Assembly (NCBI RefSeq): GCF_964355755.1
Contig: NC_092675.1
Span: forward strand, 13,717,312 to 13,781,311
Direction of reading: 5' to 3'
DNA from: Antedon mediterranea
Lineage: Eukaryota; Echinodermata; Crinoidea; Comatulida; Antedonidae
DNA length: 64,000 nt
Shown: piece after piece, positions 13,506 to 27,589 of the stretch
Layout: every line of letters starts with the position of its first letter
Position numbering within the stretch: position 1 is the stretch's first letter
Notes under the pieces: model-generated
The model's input: the letters and a program-made list of their open reading frames with translations, nothing else
Told to the model about the DNA's origin: nothing
The model's database searches: none
Position numbers and translations under genes: made by a program

Positions 13506-15670
13506 CTTAATATCGTATTTATAAATGTTTTAGACCATTTTGAGCATTTCGACAAAACTTTTTCACACAAAACACCAAAGTTCTTAGAATAGCTTCAAAT
13601 CGCATTTGGAGACGTTTTTTATACCATTTTGTGATTTCGATGAAACTTGATTACACAAAAACATCAAAGTGCTTAAAATCACATTATAAACCGTTTTAGA
13701 CCATTTTGAGCATTTCGATAACACTTTTCACACAAAAACATCAAAGAGCACAAAATAGCTTAATATCGTATTTAAAAACGTTTTAGACCATTTTGAGCAT
13801 TTAGACAAAACTTTTTCACACAAAACACCAAAGTGCTTAGAATAGCTTCAAATCGCATTTGGAGACGTTTTAGAACATTTTGTGTTTTTCGAAAAAAACT
13901 GTTAACATAAAAACACCAAAGTGCTTAGAATAGCTTCAAATCGCATTTGGAGACGTTTTAGAACATTTTGTGTTCTTCGAAAAAACCTGTTAACATAAAA
14001 ACACCAAAGTGCTTAGAATAGCTTCAAATCGCATTTGGAGACGTTTTAGACCATTTTGTGATTTTTGAAAAAACTTGTTAACATAAAAACACCAAAGTGC
14101 TTAGAATAGCTTCAAATCACATTTGGAGACGTTTTAGACCATTTTGTGATTTTCGAAAAAAATTGTTAACATAAAAACACGAAAGTGCTTAGAATAGCTT
14201 CAAATCGCATTTGGAAACGTTTTAGACCATTTTGTGATTTTCGAAAAAGATTGTTAACATAAAAACACCAAAGTGCTTAGAAAAGCTTCAAATCGCATTT
14301 GGAGACGTTTTAGACCATTTTGTGCATTTCGATGAAACTTGGTTACACAAAAACATCAAAGTGCTTAAAATCACATTATAAACCATTTTAGACCATTTTG
14401 AGCATTTCGATAACACTTTTCACACAAAAACATCAAAGAGCACAAAATAGCTTAATATCTTATTTAAAAACGTTTTAGACCATTTTGAGCATTTCGACAA
14501 AACTTTTTCACACAAAACACCAAAGTGCTTAGAATAGCTTCAAATCGCATTTGGAGACGTTTTAGACCATTTTGTGATTTTCGAAAAAACTTGTTAACAT
14601 AAAAACATCAAAGTGTACAGAATAACTTCAAATCGCATTTGGAGACCGTTTTAGGCCAATTTGTGATTTCCGAAAAAACTTGTTAACCTAAAAATACCAA
14701 AGTGTTTAGAATAGCTTCAAATCGCATTTGGAGACGTTTTAGACCATTTTGTGATTTTCGAAAAAACTTGTTAACATAAAAACACCAAAGTGCTTCAAAT
14801 CGCATTTGGAGACATTTTAGACCAATTTGTGATTTTTGAAAAAACTTGTTAACATAAAAACACCAAAGTGCTTACAATAGCTTCAAATCGTATTTGGAGA
14901 CGTTTTAGACCATTTTGTGATTTTCGAAAAAACTTGTTAACATAAAAACACCAAAGTACTTAGAATAGCTTCAAATCGCATTTGGAGACGTTTTAGACCA
15001 TTTTATGCTTTTCGATGAAACTTGGTTACACAAAAACATCAAAGTGCTTAAAATCACATTATAATCCGTTTTAGACCATTTTGAGCATTTCGATAACACT
15101 TTTCACACAAAAACATCAAAGAGCACAAAATAGCTTAATATCGTATTTAAAAACGTTTTAGACCATTTTGAGCATTTCGACAAAACTTTTTCACACAAAA
15201 CACCAAAGTGCTTAGAATAGCTTCAAATCGCATTTGGAGACGTTTTAGACCATTTTGTGATTTTCGAAAAAAATTGTTAACATAAAAACATCAAAGTGTA
15301 CAGAATAGCTTCAAATCGCATTTGGAGACCGTTTTAGGCCAATTTGTGATTTTCGAAAAAACTTGTTAACCTAAAAATACCAAAGTGTTTAGAATAGCTT
15401 CAAATCGCATTTGGAGACGTTTTAGACCATTTTGTGATTTTCGAAAAAACTTGTTAACATAAAAACACCAAAGTGCTTAGAATAGCTTCAAATCGCATTT
15501 GGAGACATTTTAGACCAATTTGTGATTTTCGAAAAAACTTGTCAACATAAAAACATCAAAGTGCTTAAAATCACATTATAATCCGTTTTAGACCATTTTG
15601 AGCATTTCGATAACACTTTTCACACAAAAACATCAAAGAGCACAAAATAGCTTAATATCGTATTTAAAAA

Positions 15671-15680
15671 CGTTTTAACC
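15671..15680. repeat. Shortened-core type C monomer (diagnostic variant)
   Basis: The shared core reads CGTTTTAACC here, lacking the three bases GAC-equivalent of CGTTTTAGACC. The same deletion is found at 20,976, 38,821, 45,757, 52,693 and 56,460, always in the same monomer context. It marks descent of these HOR copies from one ancestor and is a useful anchor for aligning the array. Confidence 0.8.
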
Positions 15681-17472
15681 ATTTTGAGCATTTCGACAAA
15701 ACTTTTTCACACAAAACACCAAAGTGCTTAGAATAGCTTCAAATCGCATTTGGAGACGTTTTAGACCATTTTGTGATTTTCGAAAAAAATTGTTAACATA
15801 AAAACATCAAAGTGTACATAATAGCTTCAAATCGCATTTGGAGACCGTTTTAGGCCAATTTGTGATTTTCGAAAAAACTTGTTAACCTAAAAATACCAAA
15901 GTGTTTAGAATAGCTTCAAATCGCATTTGGAGACGTTTTAGACCATTTTGTGATTTTCGAAAAAACTTGTTAACATAAAAACACCAAAGTGCTTAGAATA
16001 GCTTCAAATCGCATATGGAGACATTTTAGACCAATTTGTGATTTTCGAAAAAACTTGTCAACATAAAAACACCAAAGGGTTTAGAATATCTTCAAATCGC
16101 ATTTGGAGACGTTTTAGACCATTTTGTGATTTTCGAAAAAACTTGTTAACATAAAAACACCAAAGTGCTTAGAATAGCTTCAAATCGCATTTGGAGACGT
16201 TTTAGACCAATTTGTGATTTTCGAAAAAACTTATCAACATAAAAACACCAAAGGGTTTAGAATAGCTTCAAATCGCATTTGGAGACGTTTTAGACCATTT
16301 TGTGATTTTGAAAAAACTTGTTAACATAAAAACACCAAAGTGCTTAGAATAGCTTCAAATCGCATTTGGAGACGTTTTAGACCATTTTGTGATTTTCGAA
16401 AAAACTTGTTAACATAAAAACACCAAAGTGCTTAGAATAGCTTCAAATCGTATTTGGAGACGTTTTAGACCATTTTGAGATTTTCGAAAAAACTTGGTTA
16501 CACAAAAACATCAAAGTGCTTAAAATCACATTATAAACCGTTTTAGACCATTTTGAGCATTTCGATAACACTTTTCACACAAAAACATCAAAGAGCACAA
16601 AATAGCTTAATATCGTATTTAAAAACGTTTTAGACCATTTTGAGCATTTCGACAAAACTTTTTCACACAAAACACCAAAGTGCTTAGAATAGCTTCAAAT
16701 TGCATTTGGAGACGTTTTAGACCAATTTGTGCATTTCGATGAAACTTGATTACACAAAAACATCAAAGTGCTTAAAATCACATCATAAACCGTTTTAGAC
16801 CATTTTGAGCATTTCGATAACACTTTTCACACAAAAACATGAAAGAGCACAAAATAGCTTAATATCGTATTTAAAAACGTTTTAGACCATTTTGAGCATT
16901 TCGACAAAACTTTTTTACACAAAACACCAAAGTGCTTAGAATAGCTTCAAATCGCATATGGAGACGTTTTAGACCAATTTGTGCATTTCGATGAAACTTG
17001 ATTACACAAAAACATCAAAGTGCTTAAAATCACATTATAAACCGTTTTAGACCATTTTGAGCATTTCGATAACACTTTTCACACAAAAACATCAAAGAGC
17101 ACAAAATAGCTTAATATCGTATTTAAAAACGTTTTAGACCATTTTGAGCATTTAGACAAAACTTTTTCACACAAAACACCAAAGTGCTTAGAATAGCTTC
17201 AAATCGCATTTGGAGACGTTTTAGACCATTTTGTGCATTTCGATGAAACTTGGTTACACAAAAACATCAAAGTGCTTAAAATCACATTATAAATCGTTTT
17301 AGACCATTTTGAGCATTTCGACAAAACTTTTTCACACAAAATACCAAAGTGCTTAGAATAGCTTCAAATCGCATTTCGAGACGTTTTAGACCATTTTGTG
17401 ATTTTCGAAAAAACTTTTTAACATAAAAACACCAAAGTGCTTAGAATAGCTTCAAATCACATTTGGAGACAT

Positions 17473-20400
17473 TTTAGACCATTTTGTGATTTTCGAAAAA
17501 ACTTGTTAACATAAAAACACGAAAGTGCTTAGAATAGCTTCAAATCGCATTTGGAAACGTTTTAGACCATTTTGTGATTTTCGAAAAAAATTGTTAACAT
17601 AAAAACACCAAAGTGCTTAGAATCACATTATAAACCGTTTTAGACCATTTTGAGCATTTCGATAACAATTTTCACACAAAAACATCAAAGAGCACAAAAT
17701 AGCTTAATATCGTATTTAAAAATGTTTTAGACCATTTTGAGCATTTAGATAAAACTTTTTCACACAAAACACCAAAGTGCTTAGAATAGCTTCAAATCGC
17801 ATTTGGAGACGTTTTAGACCATTTTGTGATTTTTGAAAAAACTTGTTAACATAAAAACACCAAAGTGCTTAGAATAGCTTCAAATCACATTTGGAGACGT
17901 TTTAGACCATTTTGTGATTTTTGAAAAAACTTGTTAACATAAAAACACGAAAGTGCTTAGAATAGCTTCAAATCGCATTTGGAAACGTTTTAGACCATTT
18001 TGTGATTTTCGAAAAAGATTGTTAACATAAAAACACGAAAGTGCTTAGAATAGCTTCAAATCGCATTTGGAAACGTTTTAGACCATTTTGTGATTTTCGA
18101 AAAAGATTGTTAACATAAAAACACCAAAGTGCTTAGAAAAGCTTCAAATCGCATTTGGAGACGTTTTAGACCATTTTGTGCATTTCGATGAAACTTGGTT
18201 ACACAAAAACATCAAAGTGCTTAAAATCACATTATAAACCATTTTAGACCATTTTGAGCATTTCGATAACACTTTTCACACAAAAACATCAAAGAGCACA
18301 AAATAGCTTAATATCTTATTTAAAAACGTTTTAGACCATTTTGAGCATTTCGACAAAACTTTTTCACACAAAACACCAAAGTGCTTAGAATAGCTTCAAA
18401 TCGCATTTGGAGACGTTTTAGACCATTTTGTGATTTCCGAAAAAACTTGTTAACCTAAAAATACCAAAGTGTTTAGAATAGCTTCAAATCGCATTTGGAG
18501 ACGTTTTAGACCATTTTGTGATTTTCGAAAAAACTTGTTAACATAAAAACACCAAAGTGCTTCAAATCGCATTTGGAGACATTTTAGACCAATTTGTGAT
18601 TTTTGAAAAAACTTGTTAACATAAAAACACCAAAGTGCTTACAATAGCTTCAAATCGTATTTGGAGACGTTTTAGACCATTTTGTGATTTTCGAAAAAAC
18701 TTGTTAACATAAAAACACCAAAGTACTTAGAATAGCTTCAAATCGCATTTGGAGACGTTTTAGACCATTTTATGCTTTTCGATGAAACTTGGTTACACAA
18801 AAACATCAAAGTGCTTAAAATCACATTATAATCCGTTTTAGACCATTTTGAGCATTTCGATAACACTTTTCACACAAAAACATCAAAGAGCACAAAATAG
18901 CTTAATATCGTATTTAAAAACGTTTTAGACCATTTTGAGCATTTCGACAAAACTTTTTCACACAAAACACCAAAGTGCTTAGAATAGCTTCAAATCGCAT
19001 TTGGAGACGTTTTAGACCATTTTGTGATTTTCGAAAAAACTTGTTAACATAAAAACACGAAAGTGCTTAGAATAGCTTCAAATCGCATTTGGAAACGTTT
19101 TAGACCATTTTGTGATTTTCGAAAAAAATTGTTAACATAAAAACACCAAAGTGCTTAGAATCACATTATAAACCGTTTTAGACCATTTTGAGCATTTCGA
19201 TAACAATTTTCACACAAAAACATCAAAGAGCACAAAATAGCTTAATATCGTATTTAAAAATGTTTTAGACCATTTTGAGCATTTAGATAAAACTTTTTCA
19301 CACAAAACACCAAAGTGCTTAGAATAGCTTCAAATCGCATTTGGAGACGTTTTAGACCATTTTGTGATTTTTGAAAAAACTTGTTAACATAAAAACACCA
19401 AAGTGCTTAGAATAGCTTCAAATCACATTTGGAGACGTTTTAGACCATTTTGTGATTTTTGAAAAAACTTGTTAACATAAAAACACGAAAGTGCTTAGAA
19501 TAGCTTCAAATCGCATTTGGAAACGTTTTAGACCATTTTGTGATTTTCGAAAAAGATTGTTAACATAAAAACACGAAAGTGCTTAGAATAGCTTCAAATC
19601 GCATTTGGAAACGTTTTAGACCATTTTGTGATTTTCGAAAAAGATTGTTAACATAAAAACACCAAAGTGCTTAGAAAAGCTTCAAATCGCATTTGGAGAC
19701 GTTTTAGACCATTTTGTGCATTTCGATGAAACTTGGTTACACAAAAACATCAAAGTGCTTAAAATCACATTATAAACCATTTTAGACCATTTTGAGCATT
19801 TCGATAACACTTTTCACACAAAAACATCAAAGAGCACAAAATAGCTTAATATCTTATTTAAAAACGTTTTAGACCATTTTGAGCATTTCGACAAAACTTT
19901 TTCACACAAAACACCAAAGTGCTTAGAATAGCTTCAAATCGCATTTGGAGACGTTTTAGACCATTTTGTGATTTCCGAAAAAACTTGTTAACCTAAAAAT
20001 ACCAAAGTGTTTAGAATAGCTTCAAATCGCATTTGGAGACGTTTTAGACCATTTTGTGATTTTCGAAAAAACTTGTTAACATAAAAACACCAAAGTGCTT
20101 CAAATCGCATTTGGAGACATTTTAGACCAATTTGTGATTTTTGAAAAAACTTGTTAACATAAAAACACCAAAGTGCTTACAATAGCTTCAAATCGTATTT
20201 GGAGACGTTTTAGACCATTTTGTGATTTTCGAAAAAACTTGTTAACATAAAAACACCAAAGTACTTAGAATAGCTTCAAATCGCATTTGGAGACGTTTTA
20301 GACCATTTTATGCTTTTCGATGAAACTTGGTTACACAAAAACATCAAAGTGCTTAAAATCACATTATAATCCGTTTTAGACCATTTTGAGCATTTCGATA

Positions 20401-20570
20401 ACACTTTTCACACAAAAACATCAAAGAGCACAAAATAGCTTAATATCGTATTTAAAAACGTTTTAGACCATTTTGAGCATTTCGACAAAACTTTTTCACA
20501 CAAAACACCAAAGTGCTTAGAATAGCTTCAAATCGCATTTGGAGACGTTTTAGACCATTTTGTGATTTTC
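17473..20570. repeat. 1,538 bp tandem duplication specific to the first long-range copy
   Basis: The variant series returns exactly 1,538 bp later: the CACGAAAG monomer at about 17,513 and 19,051, and GATTTCCGAA at 18,432 and 19,970. In the partner segment (54.5-56.1 kb) the series occurs once. The unit contains plain A monomers and several B-C pairs. Edges lie within near-identical A monomers, so they are good to a few tens of bases. Confidence 0.8.
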
Positions 20571-23500
20571 GAAAAAAATTGTTAACATAAAAACATCAAA
20601 GTGTACAGAATAGCTTCAAATCGCATTTGGAGACCGTTTTAGGCCAATTTGTGATTTTCGAAAAAACTTGTTAACCTAAAAATACCAAAGTGTTTAGAAT
20701 AGCTTCAAATCGCATTTGGAGACGTTTTAGACCATTTTGTGATTTTCGAAAAAACTTGTTAACATAAAAACACCAAAGTGCTTAGAATAGCTTCAAATCG
20801 CATTTGGAGACATTTTAGACCAATTTGTGATTTTCGAAAAAACTTGTCAACATAAAAACATCAAAGTGCTTAAAATCACATTATAATCCGTTTTAGACCA
20901 TTTTGAGCATTTCGATAACACTTTTCACACAAAAACATCAAAGAGCACAAAATAGCTTAATATCGTATTTAAAAACGTTTTAACCATTTTGAGCATTTCG
21001 ACAAAACTTTTTCACACAAAACACCAAAGTGCTTAGAATAGCTTCAAATCGCATTTGGAGACGTTTTAGACCATTTTGTGATTTTCGAAAAAAATTGTTA
21101 ACATAAAAACATCAAAGTGTACATAATAGCTTCAAATCGCATTTGGAGACCGTTTTAGGCCAATTTGTGATTTTCGAAAAAACTTGTTAACCTAAAAATA
21201 CCAAAGTGTTTAGAATAGCTTCAAATCGCATTTGGAGACGTTTTAGACCATTTTGTGATTTTCGAAAAAACTTGTTAACATAAAAACACCAAAGTGCTTA
21301 GAATAGCTTCAAATCGCATATGGAGACATTTTAGACCAATTTGTGATTTTCGAAAAAACTTGTCAACATAAAAACACCAAAGGGTTTAGAATATCTTCAA
21401 ATCGCATTTGGAGACGTTTTAGACCATTTTGTGATTTTCGAAAAAACTTGTTAACATAAAAACACCAAAGTGCTTAGAATAGCTTCAAATCGCATTTGGA
21501 GACGTTTTAGACCAATTTGTGATTTTCGAAAAAACTTATCAACATAAAAACACCAAAGGGTTTAGAATAGCTTCAAATCGCATTTGGAGACGTTTTAGAC
21601 CATTTTGTGATTTTGAAAAAACTTGTTAACATAAAAACACCAAAGTGCTTAGAATAGCTTCAAATCGCATTTGGAGACGTTTTAGACCATTTTGTGATTT
21701 TCGAAAAAACTTGTTAACATAAAAACACCAAAGTGCTTAGAATAGCTTCAAATCGTATTTGGAGACGTTTTAGACCATTTTGAGATTTTCGAAAAAACTT
21801 GGTTACACAAAAACATCAAAGTGCTTAAAATCACATTATAAACCGTTTTAGACCATTTTGAGCATTTCGATAACACTTTTCACACAAAAACATCAAAGAG
21901 CACAAAATAGCTTAATATCGTATTTAAAAACGTTTTAGACCATTTTGAGCATTTCGACAAAACTTTTTCACACAAAACACCAAAGTGCTTAGAATAGCTT
22001 CAAATTGCATTTGGAGACGTTTTAGACCAATTTGTGCATTTCGATGAAACTTGATTACACAAAAACATCAAAGTGCTTAAAATCACATCATAAACCGTTT
22101 TAGACCATTTTGAGCATTTCGATAACACTTTTCACACAAAAACATGAAAGAGCACAAAATAGCTTAATATCGTATTTAAAAACGTTTTAGACCATTTTGA
22201 GCATTTCGACAAAACTTTTTTACACAAAACACCAAAGTGCTTAGAATAGCTTCAAATCGCATTTGGAGACGTTTTAGACCAATTTGTGCATTTCGATGAA
22301 ACTTGATTACACAAAAACATCAAAGTGCTTAAAATCACATTATAAACCGTTTTAGACCATTTTGAGCATTTCGATAACACTTTTCACACAAAAACATCAA
22401 AGAGCACAAAATAGCTTAATATCGTATTTAAAAACGTTTTAGACCATTTTGAGCATTTAGACAAAACTTTTTCACACAAAACACCAAAGTGCTTAGAATA
22501 GCTTCAAATCGCATTTGGAGACGTTTTAGACCATTTTGTGCATTTCGATGAAACTTGGTTACACAAAAACATCAAAGTGCTTAAAATCACATTATAAATC
22601 GTTTTAGACCATTTTGAGCATTTCGACAAAACTTTTTCACACAAAATACCAAAGTGCTTAGAATAGCTTCAAATCGCATTTCGAGACGTTTTAGACCATT
22701 TTGTGATTTTCGAAAAAACTTTTTAACATAAAAACACCAAAGTGCTTAGAATAGCTTCAAATCACATTTGGAGACATTTTAGACCATTTTGTGATTTTCG
22801 AAAAAACTTGTTAACATAAAAACACGAAAGTGCTTAGAATAGCTTCAAATCGCATTTGGAAACGTTTTAGACCATTTTGTGATTTTCGAAAAAAATTGTT
22901 AACATAAAAACACCAAAGTGCTTAGAATCACATTATAAACCGTTTTAGACCATTTTGAGCATTTCGATAACAATTTTCACACAAAAACATCAAAGAGCAC
23001 AAAATAGCTTAATATCGTATTTAAAAATGTTTTAGACCATTTTGAGCATTTAGATAAAACTTTTTCACACAAAACACCAAAGTGCTTAGAATAGCTTCAA
23101 ATCGCATTTGGAGACGTTTTAGACCATTTTGTGATTTTTGAAAAAACTTGTTAACATAAAAACACCAAAGTGCTTAGAATAGCTTCAAATCACATTTGGA
23201 GACGTTTTAGACCATTTTGTGATTTTTGAAAAAACTTGTTAACATAAAAACACGAAAGTGCTTAGAATAGCTTCAAATCGCATTTGGAAACGTTTTAGAC
23301 CATTTTGTGATTTTCGAAAAAGATTGTTAACATAAAAACACCAAAGTGCTTAGAATCACATTATAAACCGTTTTAGACCATTTTGAGCATTTCGATAACA
23401 ATTTTCACACAAAAACATCAAAGAGCACAAAATAGCTTAATATCGTATTTAAAAATGTTTTAGACCATTTTGAGCATTTAGATAAAACTTTTTCACACAA

Positions 23501-26500
23501 AACACCAAAGTGCTTAGAATAGCTTTAAATCGCATTTGGAGACGGTTTAGACCATTTTGTGATTTTGAAAAAACTTGTTAACATAAAAACACCAAAGTGC
23601 TTAGAATAGCTTCAAATCGCATTTGGAGACGTTTTAGACCATTTTGTGATTTTCGAAAAAACTTGTTAACATAAAAACACCAAAGTGCTTAGAATAGCTT
23701 CAAATCGTATTTGGAGACGTTTTAGACCATTTTGAGATTTTCGAAAAAACTTGGTTACACAAAAACATCAAAGTGCTTAAAATCACATTATAAACCGTTT
23801 TAGACCATTTTGAGCATTTCGATAACACTTTTCACACAAAAACATCAAAGAGCACAAAATAGCTTAATATCGTATTTAAAAACGTTTTAGACCATTTTGA
23901 GCATTTCGACAAAACTTTTTCACACAAAACACCAAAGTGCTTAGAATAGCTTCAAATCGCATTTGGAGACGTTTTAGACCAATTTGTGCATTTCGATGAA
24001 ACTTGATTACACAAAAACATCAAAGTGCTTAAAATCACATTATAAACCGTTTTAGACCATTTTGAGCATTTCGATAACACTTTTCACACAAAAACATCAA
24101 AGAGCACAAAATAGCTTAATATCGTATTTAAAAACGTTTTAGACCATTTTGAGCATTTAGACAAAACTTTTTCACACAAAACACCAAAGTGCTTAGAATA
24201 GCTTCAAATCGCATTTGGAGACGTTTTAGACCATTTTGTGCATTTCGATGGAACTTGGTTACACAAAAACATCAAAGTGCTTAAAATCACATTATAAATC
24301 GTTTTAGACCATTTTGAGAATTTCGACAAAACTTTTTCACACAAAATACAAAAGTGCTTAGAATAGCTTCAAATCGTATTTGGAGACGTTTTAGACCTTT
24401 TTGTGCATTTCGATGGAACTTGGTTACACAAAAACATCAAAGTGCTTAAAATCACATTATAAATCGTTTTAGACCATTTTGAGAATTTCGACAAAACTTT
24501 TTCACACAAAATACAAAAGTGCTTAGAATAGCTTCAAATCGCATTTGGAGACGTTTTAGACCATTTTGTGATTTTCGAAAAAACTTGTTAACATAAAAAC
24601 ACGAAAGTGCTTAGAATAGCTTCAAATCGCATTTAGAAACGTTTTAGACCATTTTGTGATTTTCGAAAAAAATTGTTAACATAAAAACACCAAAGTGCTT
24701 AGAATCACATTATAAACCGTTTTAGACCATTTTGAGCATTTCGATAACAATTTTCACACAAAAACATCAAAGAGCACAAAATAGCTTAATATCGTATTTA
24801 AAAATGTTTTAGACCATTTTGAGCATTTAGATAAAACTTTTTCACACAAAACACCAAAGTGCTTAGAATAGCTTCAAATCGCATTTGGAGACGTTTTAGA
24901 CCAATTTGTGATTTTTGAAAAAACTTGTTAACACAAAAACATCAAAGTGCTTAGAATAGCTTCAAATCGCATTTGAAGACGTTTTAGACCATTTTCTGAT
25001 TTTTGAAAAAACTTGTTAACATAAAAACACCAAAGTGCTTAGAATAGCTTCAAATCACATTTGGAGACGTTTTAGACCATTTTGTGATTTTCGAAAAAAC
25101 TTGTTAACATAAAAACACGAAAGTGCTTAGAATAGCTTCAAATCGCATTTGGAAACGTTTTAGACCATTTTGTGATTTTCGAAAAAACTTGTTAACATAA
25201 AAACACGAAAGTGCTTAGAATAGCTTCAAATCGCATTTGGAAACGTTTTAGACCATTTTGTGATTTTCGAAAAAAATTGTTAACATAAAAACACCAAAGT
25301 GTTTAGAATAGCTTCAAATCGCATTTGGAGACGTTTTAGACCAATTTGTGATTTTCGAAAAAACTTATCAACATAAAAACACCAAAGGGTTTAGAATAGC
25401 TTCAAATCGCATTTGGAGACGTTTTAGACCATTTTGTGATTTTCGAAAAAACTTGTTAACATAAAAACACCAAAGTGCTTAGAATAGCTTCAAATCGTAT
25501 TTGGAGACGTTTTAGACCATTTTGAGATTTTCGAAAAAACTTGGTTACACAAAAACATCAAAGTGCTTAAAATCACATTATAAACCGTTTTAGACCATTT
25601 TGAACATTTCGATAACACTTTTCACACAAAAACATCAAAGAGCACAAAAAAGCTTAATATCGTATTTAAAAACGTTTTAGACCATTTTGAGCATTTCGAC
25701 AAAACTTTTTCACACAAAACACCAAAGTGCTTAGAATAGCTTCAAATCGCATTTGGAGACGTTTTAGACCAATTTGTGCATTTCGATGAAACTTGATTAC
25801 ACAAAAACATCAACGTGCTTAAAATCACATTATAAACCGTTTTAGACCATTTTGAGCATTTCGATAACACTTTTCACACAAAAACATCAAAGAGCACAAA
25901 ATAGCTTAATATCGTATTTAAAAACGTTTTAGACCATTTTGAGCATTTGGACAAAACTTTTTCACACAAAACACCAAAGTGCTTAGAATAGCTTCAAATA
26001 ACATTTGGAGACGTTTTAGACCATTTTGTGCATTTCGATGAAACTTGGTTACACAAAAACATCAAAGTGCTTAAAATCACATTATAAATCGTTTTAGACC
26101 ATTTTGAGCATTTCGACAAAACTTTTTCACACAAAATATCAAAGGGCTTAGAATAGCTTCAAATCGCATTTGGAGACGTTTTAGACCATTTTGTGATTTT
26201 CGAAAAAACTTTTTAACATAAAAACACCAAAGTGCTTAGAATAGCTTCAAATCACATTTGGAGACGTTTTAGACCATTTTGTGATTTTCGAAAAAACTTG
26301 TTAACATAAAAACACGAAAGTGCTTAGAATAGCTTCAAATCGCATTTGGAAACGTTTTAGACCATTTTGTGATTTTCGAAAAAAATTGTTAACATAAAAA
26401 CACCAAAGTGCTTAGAATCACATTATAAACCGTTTTAGACCATTTTGAGCATTTCGATAACAATTTTCACACAAAAACATCAAAGAGCACAAAATAGCTT

Positions 26501-27589
26501 AATATCGTATTTAAAAATGTTTTAGACCATTTTGAGCATTTAGAAAAAACTTTTTCACACAAAACACCAAAGTGCTTAGAATAGCTTCAAATCGCATTTG
26601 GAGACGTTTTAGACCATTTTGTGATTTTTGAAAAAACTTGTTAACATAAAAACACCAAAGTGCTTAGAATAGCTTCAAATCACATTTGGAGACGTTTTAG
26701 ACCATTTTGTGATTTTCGAAAAAACTTGTTAACATAAAAACACGAAAGTGCTTAGAATAGCTTCAAATCGCATTTGGAAGCGTTTTAGACCATTTTGTGA
26801 TTTTCGAAAAAACTTGTTAACATAAAAACACGAAAGTGCTTAGAATAGCTTCAAATCGCATTTGGAAACGTTTTAGACCATTTTGTGATTTTCGAAAAAA
26901 ATTGTTAACATAAAAACACCAAAGTGTTTAGAATAGCTTCAAATCGCATTTGGAGACGTTTTAGACCAATTTGTGATTTTCGAAAAAACTTATCAACATA
27001 AAAACACCAAAGGGTTTAGAATAGCTTCAAATCGCATTTGGAAACGTTTTAGACCATTTTGTGATTTTGAAAAAACTTGTTAACATAAAAACACCAAAGT
27101 GCTTAGAATAGCTTCAAATCGCATTTGGAGACGTTTTAGACCAATTTGTGCATTTCGATGAAACTTGATTACACAAAAACATCAACGTGCTTAAAATCAC
27201 ATTATAAACCGTTTTAGACCATTTTGAGCATTTCGATAACACTTTTCACACAAAAACATCAAAGAGCACAAAATAGCTTAATATCGTATTTAAAAACGTT
27301 TTAGACCATTTTTAGCATTTGGACAAAACTTTTTCACACAAAACACCAAAGTGCTTAGAATAGCTTCAAATAACATTTGGAGACGTTTTAGACCATTTTG
27401 TGCATTTCGATGAAACTTGGTTACACAAAAACATCAAAGTGCTTAAAATCACATTATAAATCGTTTTAGACCATTTTGAGCATTTCGACAAAACTTTTTC
27501 ACACAAAATATCAAAGGGCTTAGAATAGCTTCAAATCGCATTTGGAGACGTTTTAGACCATTTTGTGATTTTCGAAAAAACTTTTTAAC

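Larger units (their letters stand above)
10859..15750. repeat. 4,891 bp higher-order unit, uninserted version
   Basis: About 10,859-13,505 matches 38,900-41,546 (offset 28,041) and 45,836-48,482. About 13,506-15,750 matches 36,656-38,900 (offset 23,150), 43,592-45,836 and 50,528 to about 52,786. Joined, this is the same unit that carries a LINE in its middle further right. Here the LINE is absent. Distinctive members include CGCCTTTGGAAACG near 12,920, GACTTTTTAGACC near 12,505, and the T-rich GACGTTTTTTATACC near 13,614. Confidence 0.8.
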
